Shown here: positions 37,025 through 46,989 of the stretch, in pieces
Numbering within the stretch: the first letter of the stretch is position 1
Layout: every line of letters starts with the position of its first letter
NCBI GenBank assembly: GCA_017617615.1
Contig: JAFZVV010000011.1
Coordinates: forward strand, 434,001 to 498,000
From: Prevotella sp.
GTDB lineage: Bacteria; Bacteroidota; Bacteroidia; Bacteroidales; Bacteroidaceae
Reading direction: 5' to 3'
DNA length: 64,000 nt
Notes under the pieces: model-generated
The model's database searches: none
Told to the model about the DNA's origin: nothing
Seen by the model: the letters and a program-made list of their open reading frames with translations, nothing else
Position numbers and translations under genes: made by a program

Positions 37025-39088
37025 ATGCAACAGAAGAATTTCAAGCGTACGACCGTCACTGCTGCCTTGCCTTATGCCAACGGCGGCGTGCATATCGGTC
37101 ACCTGGCTGGCGTTTATGTGCCGGCCGACATCTATGTGAGATACCTGCGTCTGAAAAAGCAAGACGTGGTGTTTATCGGCGGTAGCGACGAGCACGGCGT
37201 GCCCATCACCCTGCGCGCAAGGAAAGAAGGCATCACCCCGCAAGACGTGGTAGACCGCTACCATCAGCTCATCAAGAAATCATTCGAGGAGTTTGGCATA
37301 TCCTTCGATATATACTCCCGTACCACATCATCGACACACCACAAACTGGCGTCTGACTTCTTCCGCAAACTCTACGACGACGGAAAACTCATCGAGAAGA
37401 CCAGCAAGCAGTATTACGACGAACAGGTGCATGCCTTCCTCACCGACCGTGATATCGAGGGCGAGTGTCCCTACTGCCATAAACTGGCTTATGGCAACCA
37501 GTGTGAGAACGGGTGCGGGCGTGACCTCTCACCCGAGGAGCTCATCAACCCACGCAGCAAACGCAGCGACTCCACACCGGTGATGCGTGACACGAAGAAC
37601 TGGTACCTGCCGCTCAACGAATACCAGGAGTGGCTCCGCCAGTGGATTCTCGAAGAGCACAAGGAGTGGCGCTCCAACGTCTACGGACAGTGCAAGAGCT
37701 GGCTGGAGATGGACCTCCAGCCGCGTGCGATGACGCGCGACCTCGACTGGGGCATCCCCGTGCCCGTGGAGGATGCTGAGGGGAAGGTGCTCTATGTGTG
37801 GTTCGATGCCCCCATCGGGTATATCTCGAACACCAAGGAACTCTGCGATGCCAATCCTGAGCGTTGGGGGTCGTGGGAGAAATGGTGGAAAGACGACGAG
37901 ACACGCCTTGTTCACTTCATCGGCAAAGACAACATCGTTTTCCACTGCATCATCTTCCCGGTGATGATGCGTGCCCATGGCGGGTATATCATGCCCGACA
38001 ACGTGCCTGCCAACGAGTTCCTCAACCTCGAAGACGACAAGATTTCCACATCGAAGAATTGGGCGGTATGGCTCCACGAATACCTCGTCGACCTGCCGGG
38101 AAAGCAGGACGTGCTGCGCTATGTGCTTACTGCCAACGCTCCTGAGACCAAAGACAACAACTTCACCTGGAAAGACTTTCAGGACCGCAACAACAACGAG
38201 TTGGTGGCCATCTACGGCAACTTCGTGAACCGTGCCCTGCAACTCACCAAAAAATACTGGGGTGGGGTAGTGCCTGCCTGTGGTGAACTCAACGAGGTAG
38301 ACAAAGCCGCCCTTGAGGAGTTCAAGGACGTGAAGAAGAACGTGGAGAGCCTGCTCGACGTGTTCAAGTTCCGTGAGGCACAGAAAGAGGCCATGAACCT
38401 GGCACGTATCGGCAACAGGTATATCACGGAGTGTGAGCCGTGGAAGGTGTGGAAGACCGACCCGAAACGGGTGGAGACCATTCTCTACATCTCCTTGCAA
38501 CTCGTGGCCAACCTCGCCATCGCCTTCGAGCCGTTCCTGCCGTTCAGCAGCAAGCGCCTCAGGGGAATGCTCAACATCGATGCCTTTGAATGGAACCAGT
38601 TGGGCGAGACTGATATCCTCAAGCCAGGACATCAACTGGCAGAGCCTGCCCTGCTCTTCGAGAAGATAGAGGATGAAGTCATCGCGGCTCAACTCAATAA
38701 ACTCGAGGAGACGAAGAAGGCCAACATGGCGGCAGAGTACAAGGCTGCCGACATCAAACCCGTGATAGACTTTGCCGACTTCGAGAAACTCGATATCCGT
38801 GTGGGACATGTGAAGAATTGCGAGAAGGTGAAGAAAGCCAACAAGTTATTGAAGTTCACCCTTGATGACGGCAGCGGCACCGACCGCACTATCGTGAGCG
38901 GTATCGCCAAGTTCTACCAGCCCGAGGAACTCATTGGGCGCGATGTGCTGTTCATCGCCAATCTGGCACCGCGTAAACTCATGGGTATCGAAAGCCAGGG
39001 TATGATTCTCTCTGCCGAGAACTTTGACGGCGACTTGAGTGTCACCACCCTACTGAAGGAGGTGAAACCGGGTAGTCAGGTGAAATAA
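37025..39088 (+). CDS. metG: Methionyl-tRNA synthetase with C-terminal tRNA-binding domain
   Basis: MetRS charges initiator and elongator tRNA-Met. The 687-residue protein has HIGH in [10 protein letters not shown], the zinc knuckle [18 protein letters not shown] (residues 145-165 approx.), and KMSKS as DKISTSKN. The last 110 residues ([17 protein letters not shown] ... [18 protein letters not shown]) form the EMAPII/Trbp111 OB-fold that holds tRNA and the dimer. I chose the ATG at 37025, since the longer frame would start inside the promoter repeats. Confidence 0.98.
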   Translation: MQQKNFKRTTVTAALPYANGGVHIGHLAGVYVPADIYVRYLRLKKQDVVFIGGSDEHGVPITLRARKEGITPQDVVDRYHQLIKKSFEEFGISFDIYSRTTSSTHHKLASDFFRKLYDDGKLIEKTSKQYYDEQVHAFLTDRDIEGECPYCHKLAYGNQCENGCGRDLSPEELINPRSKRSDSTPVMRDTKNWYLPLNEYQEWLRQWILEEHKEWRSNVYGQCKSWLEMDLQPRAMTRDLDWGIPVPVEDAEGKVLYVWFDAPIGYISNTKELCDANPERWGSWEKWWKDDETRLVHFIGKDNIVFHCIIFPVMMRAHGGYIMPDNVPANEFLNLEDDKISTSKNWAVWLHEYLVDLPGKQDVLRYVLTANAPETKDNNFTWKDFQDRNNNELVAIYGNFVNRALQLTKKYWGGVVPACGELNEVDKAALEEFKDVKKNVESLLDVFKFREAQKEAMNLARIGNRYITECEPWKVWKTDPKRVETILYISLQLVANLAIAFEPFLPFSSKRLRGMLNIDAFEWNQLGETDILKPGHQLAEPALLFEKIEDEVIAAQLNKLEETKKANMAAEYKAADIKPVIDFADFEKLDIRVGHVKNCEKVKKANKLLKFTLDDGSGTDRTIVSGIAKFYQPEELIGRDVLFIANLAPRKLMGIESQGMILSAENFDGDLSVTTLLKEVKPGSQVK

Positions 39089-39120
39089 AGTTCTCTGGTA
39101 AAAGAAAAATCGGGTAAGTT

Positions 39121-39181
39121 CGAATAAGTGAGCGAAAAACCAATTATTATTTGGAATTTCGCTCACTTATTCGTACTTTTG
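39121..39181 (+). promoter_or_regulatory. tRNA-Arg promoter inside a 17-bp inverted repeat
   Basis: Arms 39121-39137 and 39157-39173 (right arm TTTCGCTCACTTATTCG) are perfect reverse complements, with an inner CCAA/TTGG. The right arm ends exactly where the -7 element TACTTTTG (39174-39181) begins. The tRNA starts 12 nt later. Same layout as the cysS promoter. The hairpin could also end the metG transcript, though no T-run is adjacent. Confidence 0.7.
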
Positions 39182-39193
39182 CAGGCGAAATGG

Positions 39194-39265
39194 GGTTCCA
39201 TAGTTCAATGGATAGAATAAGTCTCTCCTAAAGATTAGATCCGGGTTCGATTCCCGGTGGAACTA
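39194..39265 (+). tRNA. tRNA-Arg (anticodon CCT)
   Basis: A cloverleaf can be folded: acceptor GGTTCCA with TGGAACT, T-arm CCGGG-TTCGATT-CCCGG, anticodon stem AGTCT/AGATT with loop CTCCTAA, giving anticodon CCT for AGG codons. The discriminator is A and CCA is not encoded. Confidence 0.95.
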
Positions 39266-39310
39266 CAACCAGTGAAAAGCATCAAAAACCAAAAGATTTG
39301 AGTTCTCAAA

Positions 39311-39478
39311 CATCGTGCAAACCTTAGTGCAGACAAAAACTTGTTTTAGTATGCTGAGGTGCCGCCGATGTTCATCATGCAAAACACGATAAATCTCAAA
39401 CCTCAAATCTCAAATCTCAAACCTCAAATCTCAAATCTCAAATCTCAAATCTCAAACCTCAAACCTCAAACCCTATTC
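39311..39478 (+). repeat. Structured repeat, single copy, with CTCAAAY heptamer tail
   Basis: The block starts CATCGTGCAA, contains two hairpin positions (around 39329-39355 and 39374-39390) and GCCGCCGATGTTCATCATGC, and ends in about 13 copies of the heptamer CTCAAAC/T up to the next gene. It is a diverged copy of the units at 47857-48180. Confidence 0.8.
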
Positions 39479-39479
39479 T

Positions 39480-40274
39480 ATGTTTGGAGCGATTGTAGGC
39501 GACATTGTAGGCTCGCGTTTCGAGTTCACGTCGGCACCCAAGAAGGGTTTCGAGTTGTTTACTGATGAGTGTAACTTTACCGATGACACTATCTGTACCA
39601 TCGCCATAGCTGACGCCCTGATTCACAAGAAAGACTTCAAATGGACACTCCATGAGTGGTGCCGCCGCTATCCCCATCCCATGGGGTCGTATGGCAACAG
39701 GTTCTACAACTGGGTGAGGGCTGACGACCCGCAGCCCACGGGTAGTTACGGCAATGGCGCTGCCATGCGTGTGAGCAGCGTGGGATGGCTGATAGATGAC
39801 TTCGACGAGGTGCTCGATGTGGCCCGCCAGACGGCTGTCGTGAGCCATGACCATCCCGAGGGGATAAAAGGTGCGCAATGCGTGGCAAGTCTGATTTATT
39901 GGCTCCGCACGTGTCGCATCGACAAGGTTGACGTGGAACGCTCCGTGAAACGGCGTTTCGGCTATGAAATCCCTTCTTTGGCAGATGTCTATAAGATTGG
40001 CAGTGAGGGGCATTTCGACGGCACTTGTCAGGAGACGGTGCCCATGGCCATCCGTTGTTTTCTCGACGCGCACAGTTTCGAGGAGACAATCCGCCTGTCG
40101 GTGATGGCAGGAGGCGACACCGACACCAAGACAGCCATTGCCGGTTCCATAGCCGAAGCCTATTACGATGTGCCCGACTGGATGATTGAGCGCGCCAATA
40201 GTTATCTGCCTCAGGAAATGTCGGTGGTTATAGAAGATTTCTACAACTACCTGACCGATAACTACCGCGAATAG
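39480..40274 (+). CDS. ADP-ribosylglycohydrolase family protein
   Basis: The 264-residue protein belongs to the DraG/ARH family, which removes ADP-ribose from proteins or other targets. It shows GAIVGDIVGSRFEF, the metal-binding FTDDTICT (about residues 33-40) and GGDTDTKTAIAGSIAEAYY near the C-terminus, the two paired-Asp motifs that bind the di-magnesium centre. GSYGNGAAMR is also typical. No ADP-ribosyltransferase partner is seen nearby. The ATG follows the heptamer repeats directly. Confidence 0.93.
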   Translation: MFGAIVGDIVGSRFEFTSAPKKGFELFTDECNFTDDTICTIAIADALIHKKDFKWTLHEWCRRYPHPMGSYGNRFYNWVRADDPQPTGSYGNGAAMRVSSVGWLIDDFDEVLDVARQTAVVSHDHPEGIKGAQCVASLIYWLRTCRIDKVDVERSVKRRFGYEIPSLADVYKIGSEGHFDGTCQETVPMAIRCFLDAHSFEETIRLSVMAGGDTDTKTAIAGSIAEAYYDVPDWMIERANSYLPQEMSVVIEDFYNYLTDNYRE

Positions 40275-40380
40275 GTTATTACCTTATTTATATATGGGGA
40301 TAGAGGCTATATAGTGTCTACAATATCTGTAGTGTTTGTCTCTATCTGTTTCCCTATAGGCTGCGCTTTCGGTGCAGCAT

Positions 40381-40413
40381 AAAAAATCCCCGCAGGTCAA
40401 ACCTACGGGGATT
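40381..40413 (-). terminator. Terminator of secDF
   Basis: On the minus strand AATCCCCG-t-AGGT-ttg-ACCT-g-CGGGGATT is followed by a run of six T. It lies about 25 nt after the secDF stop codon. Confidence 0.92.
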
Positions 40414-40438
40414 ATTGGATTATAGAAGGTTTTTCTAA

Positions 40439-43400
40439 TTACTTGGCTTTTGCCACAGCAGCTTCTTCTATCTCTTCACCCTTGATTTTGCGACCCATGG
40501 TGAGGTAAGCCGTGGGAGCAGCGATGAAGATAGACGACAGCGTACCGAAGATAACGCCGAGAATCATGGCAAACGAGAAACTGCGGATGCTGGCACCACC
40601 GAAGATGAAGATACACAGCAACACAATCAACGTAGAGACAGAGGTGTTGATGGTACGTGCCAATGTCTGGTTGAGCGAGTCGTTGAAGAGTGTCTGCAGG
40701 TCGCGCTTGCGGTAGAGACGCAGGTTCTCACGCACACGGTCGAACACCACCACCTTGTCGTTGATAGAGTAACCAATCACGGTAAGGATGGCACCAATGA
40801 ATGTCTGGTCAATCTCGAGCGAGAAGGGAACGATGCCCCACAAGGCGGAGAAGAAGCCAACAACAATCAAGGTATCGAAGGCCAGTGCCACGATAGAACC
40901 GATGGAGAATGCCACGTTGCGGAAACGGAGCAGGATGTAGAGGAAGATGGCAATCAAGGCTACAATCACGGAGATGATGGCCTTATTGGTCACGTCGCGG
41001 GCGATAGACGGTCCCACCTTCGTGCTGCTGATGATGGAGCCACCCTCACGCACTTCGGGATCCTTGAAGTCGGCCTCGTTGGCTTGGGTCACCACACCGG
41101 CTTTCTTCAGTGCGCTGAAGAGTTTGCTCTCGGCCTCGTCGTCCATAGTCGGACTGTTCGACTCGATGTTCCAGTTGGTCGACACACGCACGGTCTTGCC
41201 ATCGGTACCGATAGCGATGACACTGGTGTTGGCCTCCTTGCCGGAGTTCTCGCCGATGCTGTTGACGAAGACACCCGACAGGGCTGTACGTACACTCTCC
41301 ACAGGAGTCTCCTTGGCGAGGGTCACAATATAGTTGCGACCACCGGTGAAGTCGATACTCTTCGAGAGTCCACGAATGGCGAAGAAACCGATGAAGATGA
41401 GAGCGAGGATAGCCCAGATGGTGTAAGAGGTCTTATACTTGCTCATGAAGTTCACGTGCATGTTCTGCATGAAGTTGCGCGAGAACGGCGTGGTGAAGGT
41501 GAGGTTGAGCCACTTGTCTTTCTTCATCATGTGCTCATACACCAGACGGGTGAGGAACACGGCAGTGAAGAACGAACAGCAGATACCGATGATGAGCGTT
41601 ACGGCGAAGCCCTTCACAGGACCCGTACCGATTAAGGCAAGGATGACACCAGTGATGATTGAGGTAAGGTTGGAGTCGAAGATGGCAGAGAAGGCGTTAC
41701 TGTAACCGGCCTGCAGAGCCTGACGTGTGTTCTTTCCGGCTTTTAGCTCTTCTTTCGTACGCTCATAGATAAGCACGTTGGCGTCTACTGCCATACCAAG
41801 GGTAAGCACGATACCGGCGATACCCGGCATGGTGAGTGCCGACTGGAACGACGCCATGATACCCATGGTGAAGAAGAGGTTGATGATGAGGGCGCAGTTG
41901 GCCATCATACCGGGGATGAAGCCATACATGAGAATCATGTAGAGCATCAAAACGATAAATGCCACGATGAACGAGATGATACCCTGACGGATAGACTGGG
42001 CACCGAGCGACGGTCCTACGACCTCTTCCTGCACGATGCGGACGGGAGCCTTCATACGACCCGACTTGAGGGTGTTGGCGAGGTCTTTGGTGTCCTCTAC
42101 GGTGAAGCTACCCGAAATCTGTGAGTTACCACCGGTAATCTCCTGGTTCACGTTAGGTGCACTGTATACCAGGTCATCGAGGACGATGGCCACGGGCTTG
42201 CCTACGTTTTTCTTGGTGAGGTTGGCCCACTCGCGCGCGCCATCCTCATTCATCTGCATGGTCACCACGGGCTTGCCGGTGAAGTGGTCGAAGTCGTCCT
42301 TGGCGCTCTCAATCACGTCGCCCTCAAGGGGTGCACGGTTGTCGCTGCCTGTCATGCGCAGACAGTAGAGCTCGAAGATACGCTTGTTGTTGGGGATGCG
42401 GTCGGAGGGCTTGGCACTCCAAAGCAACTTCACGTCGGTAGGCAGGATGGCCTTGGCCAGGTCGGAGTGGATGAATGCGTTGATGGCTGCAGTATCGACG
42501 ACATTGGCCATACCAACGATACAACCGGCATCGCCATTCACGCTGAGCTTGGTGAGCAGCGGGTGCTCCTTGGCAGCAAGGTCGGCAGCTTTCTTTTCTT
42601 CAGCCTTCGGGTCGGCTTTGGCTTCGGCCTTCGTAGAGTCGCCCTTGTTGTCGCCAAGGGTCAGGCCCTTTTCGGCTGCAGCAGGAGCAGCTTCGGCAGT
42701 TGCCTCTGCGGTGCTGTCGGCGGGAGCGGTCTCGCCATTGGCCAGACGGCTGTCGAGCTGCTGCAGGTAGGGTGCAATCTCCTGAGAGGCATAGGTCTCC
42801 CAGAACTCGAGGTTGGCGCTACCCTGCAAGAGTTTACGCATACGCTCGGGATCTTTCACACCCGGCATTTCCACCATGATGCGGCCTTCCTGGCCTTCGA
42901 GCATCTGTATGTTGGGCTGTACCACGCCAAACTGGTCGATACGGTTGGTGATGACGTTCTTGGCATCGGCCACGGTTTCCGACACTTTGCTGCGGAGGAT
43001 ACTCTCCACCTCGCTGTCGCTGCTGTTGGTCTTCACTTCCGGAAGTTGCTGGGTAGCGAATACTTCAGCGAGCCTGTGGCCGGGGGCATTGGCTTGGTAG
43101 TGTTTGATGAACAATGAGATGAAATCATCTTGTGTAGTTTCTTCTTCGGCTCTCGCAGCCTTCATCGTCTTGACGAAAACAGGATCTTTCTTGTAACCGG
43201 CAAGGTTCTCAATGAGGTCGGGGACCGACACCTCGAGGATGACGTTCATACCGCCCTTGAGGTCCAGACCCAGTCCGACTTGTGTTTCCAGACATTTCTG
43301 GTACGAATAGACACCGAGATACTTCACGGAGTCCTTGTAGTCTTGCTGGGCGATGGGGTCCTTGATTTCTGCAGCTTTCTTGTCGTAGTAACTTGAAGCC

Positions 43401-43477
43401 ACAGAGAACGACAAATAGAAGATACTTGCCAGGGTCAATAAGACCGCTGTAACAATTACAATTCCTTTGTTTTGCAT
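40439..43477 (-). CDS. secDF: Fused protein-export membrane protein SecDF
   Basis: SecDF uses the proton gradient to pull secreted proteins out of the SecYEG channel. SecD and SecF are joined in one protein of 1012 residues, as usual in Bacteroidota. SecD shows VGLGLDLKGGMNVILEVSV, a large periplasmic part with an Ala/Glu-rich insert (about residues 250-305) and GMAVDANVLIYERTKEEL. SecF follows from about residue 680 with SIDFTGGRNYIV and NDKVVVFDRVRENL. About twelve membrane segments are visible. It has its own promoter and terminator. Confidence 0.97.
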   Translation of the reverse strand: MQNKGIVIVTAVLLTLASIFYLSFSVASSYYDKKAAEIKDPIAQQDYKDSVKYLGVYSYQKCLETQVGLGLDLKGGMNVILEVSVPDLIENLAGYKKDPVFVKTMKAARAEEETTQDDFISLFIKHYQANAPGHRLAEVFATQQLPEVKTNSSDSEVESILRSKVSETVADAKNVITNRIDQFGVVQPNIQMLEGQEGRIMVEMPGVKDPERMRKLLQGSANLEFWETYASQEIAPYLQQLDSRLANGETAPADSTAEATAEAAPAAAEKGLTLGDNKGDSTKAEAKADPKAEEKKAADLAAKEHPLLTKLSVNGDAGCIVGMANVVDTAAINAFIHSDLAKAILPTDVKLLWSAKPSDRIPNNKRIFELYCLRMTGSDNRAPLEGDVIESAKDDFDHFTGKPVVTMQMNEDGAREWANLTKKNVGKPVAIVLDDLVYSAPNVNQEITGGNSQISGSFTVEDTKDLANTLKSGRMKAPVRIVQEEVVGPSLGAQSIRQGIISFIVAFIVLMLYMILMYGFIPGMMANCALIINLFFTMGIMASFQSALTMPGIAGIVLTLGMAVDANVLIYERTKEELKAGKNTRQALQAGYSNAFSAIFDSNLTSIITGVILALIGTGPVKGFAVTLIIGICCSFFTAVFLTRLVYEHMMKKDKWLNLTFTTPFSRNFMQNMHVNFMSKYKTSYTIWAILALIFIGFFAIRGLSKSIDFTGGRNYIVTLAKETPVESVRTALSGVFVNSIGENSGKEANTSVIAIGTDGKTVRVSTNWNIESNSPTMDDEAESKLFSALKKAGVVTQANEADFKDPEVREGGSIISSTKVGPSIARDVTNKAIISVIVALIAIFLYILLRFRNVAFSIGSIVALAFDTLIVVGFFSALWGIVPFSLEIDQTFIGAILTVIGYSINDKVVVFDRVRENLRLYRKRDLQTLFNDSLNQTLARTINTSVSTLIVLLCIFIFGGASIRSFSFAMILGVIFGTLSSIFIAAPTAYLTMGRKIKGEEIEEAAVAKAK

Positions 43478-43530
43478 TTCTGTTTATGTTATTTAATTCG
43501 TTGTTTTCCGCCAATTTGCGTAATAGCGTG

Positions 43531-43538
43531 CAAAGATA
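43531..43538 (-). promoter_or_regulatory. -7 element for secDF
   Basis: TATCTTTG on the minus strand matches TAnnTTTG and lies 53 nt before the secDF ATG. Confidence 0.55.
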
Positions 43539-43579
43539 GTGAATTTTTCACACTTATCGAAATTTCAGTCGGAAATTAT

Positions 43580-44665
43580 TCATTTTTTGGACTTTTGCCG
43601 TTTTTTTAGGGTGCAACTGATGGGGTTGTGGTCGCTGATGTTTGCTTTTGAGTCGATTTTGCAGTCGAAAGGCTCCAGGTTGGGCGAGCACATGATATTG
43701 TCGATGCGCACCAGCATGCCATGGGCACGGTGGGTGAACCCCGGACCGCATCCGGTTGCGGTGTAGCAGTCGGTGAGGTGCTTGGTCAGCAGATGGTGGG
43801 CATACGATAGTGGTGAGTCGTTGAAGTCGCCGCAGAGCACCACGTACTTTACTTTTTGCTGCGTGATATAATCCAGTATACCCTGGGCCTGGCGTGCATG
43901 CATGGGTCCCATGGCGCTGAGTTTTTGGAAGATGGAGCGCTTGTGGATTTTGTCGGTCTTGCGTCTGACGAACTGTCCGAATTCGTCGCGCTCCTCATCG
44001 CTCAGGCGTGTGCCTTCCAAGTGGCAGTTGACCACGAGCAGGGTGTCATTGCCCATTTTGATGTAGAAGGCGCCACAGAGGTTTCTCTGTCCGATGAGGT
44101 TCACCATCTCATGTCGGATAATGGGATATTTGCTGTAAACGGAAATGTATTCACGTTTTTTGTCCTTCTCGTTTTCATTGTAGGGATACTTCGCCTTGAG
44201 TTGTGCCTTGAGTTGTTCCTTGTTCCTCCGTATGGCAGCTTCCTGAAGACACACGATGTCGGCCCCGCTGTTGCAGACATAGTCAACAGTAGGGTTAGGC
44301 AAGTCGTTGCCTTCGTTGATGTAATTGAAGATGTGTGCGTTGAGCGACATTACCTTCAATCCGTCGGCAGGTGCATTCTTGCCGAAGTTGAAGGGGCAAT
44401 AGGCGCGCACGGCGGGTGCGCACAGCAGGAATCCCGCTATGGGAATCCAGACGTACCGATAGTGGAAGACCAACCAGAACAGCAGAAAACCGAGGTTGAG
44501 CAGGAGCGGGATGGGAAAAGCCAGGGAGAGCACCTCGCATGAGGGGTGCGCCGTGGGATTGATGTGTCCGGCATAGCCTGTGGCACATAGCACAGCCACG
44601 ACCAGGATGTTGGCCGTGGCAATGATTCGCAGTGTGATTTTCTTGAATTTCCTGACGAAGCCCAT
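43580..44665 (-). CDS. Endonuclease/exonuclease/phosphatase-family membrane protein
   Basis: The 361-residue protein has two or three N-terminal membrane segments (residues 10-85) and an EEP-fold domain. The motifs are VMSLNAHIFNY (Asn), ADIVCLQEAAI (metal Glu), VVLCGDFNDSP (Asp/Asn) and SDHNPISCTL (catalytic Asp-His). The domain probably faces the periplasm. Substrates in the superfamily range from nucleic acids to phosphoinositides, so the role is open. It starts 2 nt after the rhomboid gene. Confidence 0.9.
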   Translation of the reverse strand: MGFVRKFKKITLRIIATANILVVAVLCATGYAGHINPTAHPSCEVLSLAFPIPLLLNLGFLLFWLVFHYRYVWIPIAGFLLCAPAVRAYCPFNFGKNAPADGLKVMSLNAHIFNYINEGNDLPNPTVDYVCNSGADIVCLQEAAIRRNKEQLKAQLKAKYPYNENEKDKKREYISVYSKYPIIRHEMVNLIGQRNLCGAFYIKMGNDTLLVVNCHLEGTRLSDEERDEFGQFVRRKTDKIHKRSIFQKLSAMGPMHARQAQGILDYITQQKVKYVVLCGDFNDSPLSYAHHLLTKHLTDCYTATGCGPGFTHRAHGMLVRIDNIMCSPNLEPFDCKIDSKANISDHNPISCTLKKRQKSKK

Positions 44666-44667
44666 TT

Positions 44668-45582
44668 CTATTTCTTGTTGCTGCTTTCAAACAGCTTTTG
44701 TTTCTCTTCTTTGGTCAGGCTGGCATACCCGTTCTTGCGTATCTTGTCGAGGATGCGGTCTATCTCTTCCTCCTCCACTTTCTTGCTGGCATTGTAGTCC
44801 CAGTCGGGGTTGCCGCTCTTGCTGCTTACATTCTTTCCGGTGTGTTTCTCCCAGTTCTTGCGCAGTTTCTCGAAGATAGGCGACCCGCTGTCGTTGCCGA
44901 AATAACTGTTCTCAGGATGACGGTTCCAGTATTTGATGAGCAGATAGCCGAAGAGCATGCCGCCGAGGTGTGCGAAATGGGCCACGTTGCTCGTGGTGAA
45001 GAAGGCGGTGAACACCTCAATGGCGATGTAGATAATGATGAACCACTTGGCCTTGATGGGGATGGGCAGCGGGAATATGAAGATGCGTTCCTCGGGGAAC
45101 GACATACCGAAGGCCAGTAGGATAGCATAGATGGCTCCCGACGCACCTACTGTGGTCCAGGTATTGAGTGCATTGGCGATGTTGGGGTCGCTCCATACGG
45201 TGGATACAAGCGACGTGAATCCTATCCCGCCTTGTTGGTTAAGGGTATAGTAGAGTTCGATATATTGCGCTACTTCTTGCACCAGGCCTGCTCCGACACC
45301 GCAGAAAATGTAATAAAAAAGGAATTTCTTCGGTCCCCAAATGCGCTCTACCACGCATCCGAACATCCAGAGGGCAAACATGTTGAAGAACAGGTGTTCC
45401 AGTCCGCCATGCATGAACATATAGGTAAAGAGCTGATAAATCTTGAAATCCGAGGCCAGGAAGAAATGGAGGCCGAGGATATCGTTGAGGTCGATGCCCT
45501 GCATCTTGAGAACGTAGTAGGCCGCGAAAGCCAATACGTTTATTATCAGAAGGTTTTTGGTGATAGTGGGTATGCTGCGCAT
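44668..45582 (-). CDS. Rhomboid-family intramembrane serine protease
   Basis: The 304-residue protein has six membrane segments and the rhomboid catalytic pair: Ser in TVGASGAIYAILLAFG and His in AHFAHLGGMLFGYLL. HGGLEHLFFNMFALWMFG matches the conserved first-loop and helix 2 pattern. It would cut membrane-anchored proteins. The C-terminal 80 residues are cytoplasmic, charged and carry a predicted helical KVEEEEIDRILDKIRKNGYASLTKEEK motif often seen in Bacteroidota rhomboids. Confidence 0.94.
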   Translation of the reverse strand: MRSIPTITKNLLIINVLAFAAYYVLKMQGIDLNDILGLHFFLASDFKIYQLFTYMFMHGGLEHLFFNMFALWMFGCVVERIWGPKKFLFYYIFCGVGAGLVQEVAQYIELYYTLNQQGGIGFTSLVSTVWSDPNIANALNTWTTVGASGAIYAILLAFGMSFPEERIFIFPLPIPIKAKWFIIIYIAIEVFTAFFTTSNVAHFAHLGGMLFGYLLIKYWNRHPENSYFGNDSGSPIFEKLRKNWEKHTGKNVSSKSGNPDWDYNASKKVEEEEIDRILDKIRKNGYASLTKEEKQKLFESSNKK

Positions 45583-45613
45583 AATAATGGTCTGTTGTTT
45601 GTTGAAACGTGGG

Positions 45614-45734
45614 CAAAATTACGAAAAATATCTGTTATTCCGCATAAAATCAAGTGTATACCTACTTTTTTTCAATATTTTGCTTATTTTTTTCTTGTTT
45701 TTGTTTGTTTTATGAAATGAAACATCTATATTTG
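45614..45734. promoter_or_regulatory. Divergent rhomboid / HU promoters
   Basis: On the minus strand TAATTTTG (45614-45621) is the rhomboid -7. On the plus strand TTTG (45704-45707) and TATATTTG (45727-45734) are spaced by exactly 19 nt, a textbook Bacteroidota promoter, as expected for the abundant HU protein. Confidence 0.7.
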
Positions 45735-45787
45735 CCACCAAATAGTCAGAGAGTTATTAGTAATCACCATTTATTAAATCAAAAATC

Positions 45788-46060
45788 ATGAACAAAACAG
45801 AATTGATCGACAAGATTGCCGAGAAATCAAATCTTACAAAGGTAGATGCCAAGAAAGCATTGGACGCAACAGTAGAGGCTATCAAAGAGGCTCTCGTAGC
45901 AGGCGACAAGGTTGCTCTTATCGGTTTCGGCACTTTCAGCGTTAACACACGTGCTGCCCGCAAGGGTATCAACCCCCGTGACAAAGTGGTTATCGAGATT
46001 CCCGAGAAGAAGGTGGCCAAATTCAAGGCTGGTGCTGAATTGGCAGACGCTTTGAAGTAA
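45788..46060 (+). CDS. HU-family nucleoid protein
   Basis: The 90-residue protein is a standard HU: MNKTELIDKIAEKSNLTKVDAKKALD forms the dimer helices, GFGTFSVNTRAARKGINPRD includes the family signature and the DNA-binding arm, and KVAKFKAGAELADALK ends the protein. It bends and packs DNA as a homodimer. It is monocistronic between a strong promoter and a strong terminator. Confidence 0.97.
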   Translation: MNKTELIDKIAEKSNLTKVDAKKALDATVEAIKEALVAGDKVALIGFGTFSVNTRAARKGINPRDKVVIEIPEKKVAKFKAGAELADALK

Positions 46061-46089
46061 TTTTGTAAAATTAATTCTACGAAATGAAT

Positions 46090-46122
46090 CAGGCAACCCC
46101 GAATGAGGTTGCCTGATTTTTT
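46090..46122 (+). terminator. Terminator of the HU gene
   Basis: CAGGCAACC ... GGTTGCCTG is a 9-bp stem with an 8-nt loop, followed by ATTTTTT. It lies 30 nt after the HU stop codon. Confidence 0.95.
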
Positions 46123-46161
46123 ATGTGCGATTTCAATATAGCGAAAGCGTTATTTGAATCG

Positions 46162-46965
46162 TTAAGGTTGTTTGCCGATGTAGGCGAGGATGCCACCGTC
46201 GACATAGAGGATGTGTCCATTGACGGCATCCGAGGCTTTCGAGGCGAGGAAGACGGCGGGACCACCCAGTTCCTCGGGGTTGAGCCAGCGTCCTGCGGGG
46301 GTCTTGGCGCAGATGAACGAGTCGAAGGGGTGGCGTGAGCCATCGGGCTGGCGCTCGCGCAGCGGTGCTGTCTGTGGCGTAGCGATATAGCCCGGTCCGA
46401 TGCCGTTGCACTGGATGTTGTATTCGCCGTACTCAGAGCAGATGTTCCGGGTGAGCATCTTCAATCCGCCTTTTGCAGCGGCGTATGCCGACACGGTCTC
46501 GCGGCCGAGTTCCGACATCATCGAGCAGATGTTGATGATTTTTCCTTCGCGGCGCTCCATCATTTCGGGCAGTACTGCCGAAGAGCAGATGAACGGTCCC
46601 ACGAGGTCAATGTCGATGACTTGCTGGAATTCGGCACGTTTCATCTCGTGCATGGGGATGCGCTTGATGATGCCGGCGTTGTTGACGAGGATGTCGATTT
46701 GCCCTACTTCCTCATGGATTTTCTCCACGAGAGCCTTCACGTCGTCTTCTTTGGTCACGTCGCACACATACCCTTTCACGTTTTCAATGCCTGCCTCCTT
46801 GTAGTTGTTGAGGCCACGCTCCAGGGCAGCTTCATTGATGTCGTTGAAGATGATGGTCTTGATACCGGCAGCCACGAAGGCCTTGGCGATGTTGAATCCG
46901 ATACCATACGATGCGCCTGTGATCCAGGCGTTCTTCCCTTCAAGGGAGAATGGATTTGTTGTCAT
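46162..46965 (-). CDS. kduD: SDR-family dehydrogenase, KduD / gluconate 5-dehydrogenase-like
   Basis: The 267-residue short-chain dehydrogenase has TGASYGIG (NAD(P)-binding), NNAG in ILVNNAGIIK, and the catalytic Ser-Tyr-Lys set with SAYAAAKGG. IIKRIPMHEM and the long PLRERQPDGSRHPFDSFI stretch match KduD and Ga5DH enzymes. With kduI directly upstream it most likely reduces 5-keto-4-deoxyuronate-derived 2,5-diketo-3-deoxygluconate to 2-keto-3-deoxygluconate. The gap to kduI is 24 nt. Confidence 0.92.
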   Translation of the reverse strand: MTTNPFSLEGKNAWITGASYGIGFNIAKAFVAAGIKTIIFNDINEAALERGLNNYKEAGIENVKGYVCDVTKEDDVKALVEKIHEEVGQIDILVNNAGIIKRIPMHEMKRAEFQQVIDIDLVGPFICSSAVLPEMMERREGKIINICSMMSELGRETVSAYAAAKGGLKMLTRNICSEYGEYNIQCNGIGPGYIATPQTAPLRERQPDGSRHPFDSFICAKTPAGRWLNPEELGGPAVFLASKASDAVNGHILYVDGGILAYIGKQP

Positions 46966-46989
46966 AGATGTTGTTTTTTGGTTTGTGGG

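Noticed and set aside
39391..39478. CTCAAAC/T heptamers considered as a CRISPR array
   Set aside because: Units are only 7 nt with no spacers and no cas genes; they belong to the repeat tail.
39194..40274. tRNA-Arg followed by the ADP-ribosylglycohydrolase gene considered as an integrated element
   Set aside because: No integrase or repeat of the tRNA end is present, and the base composition matches the surroundings.
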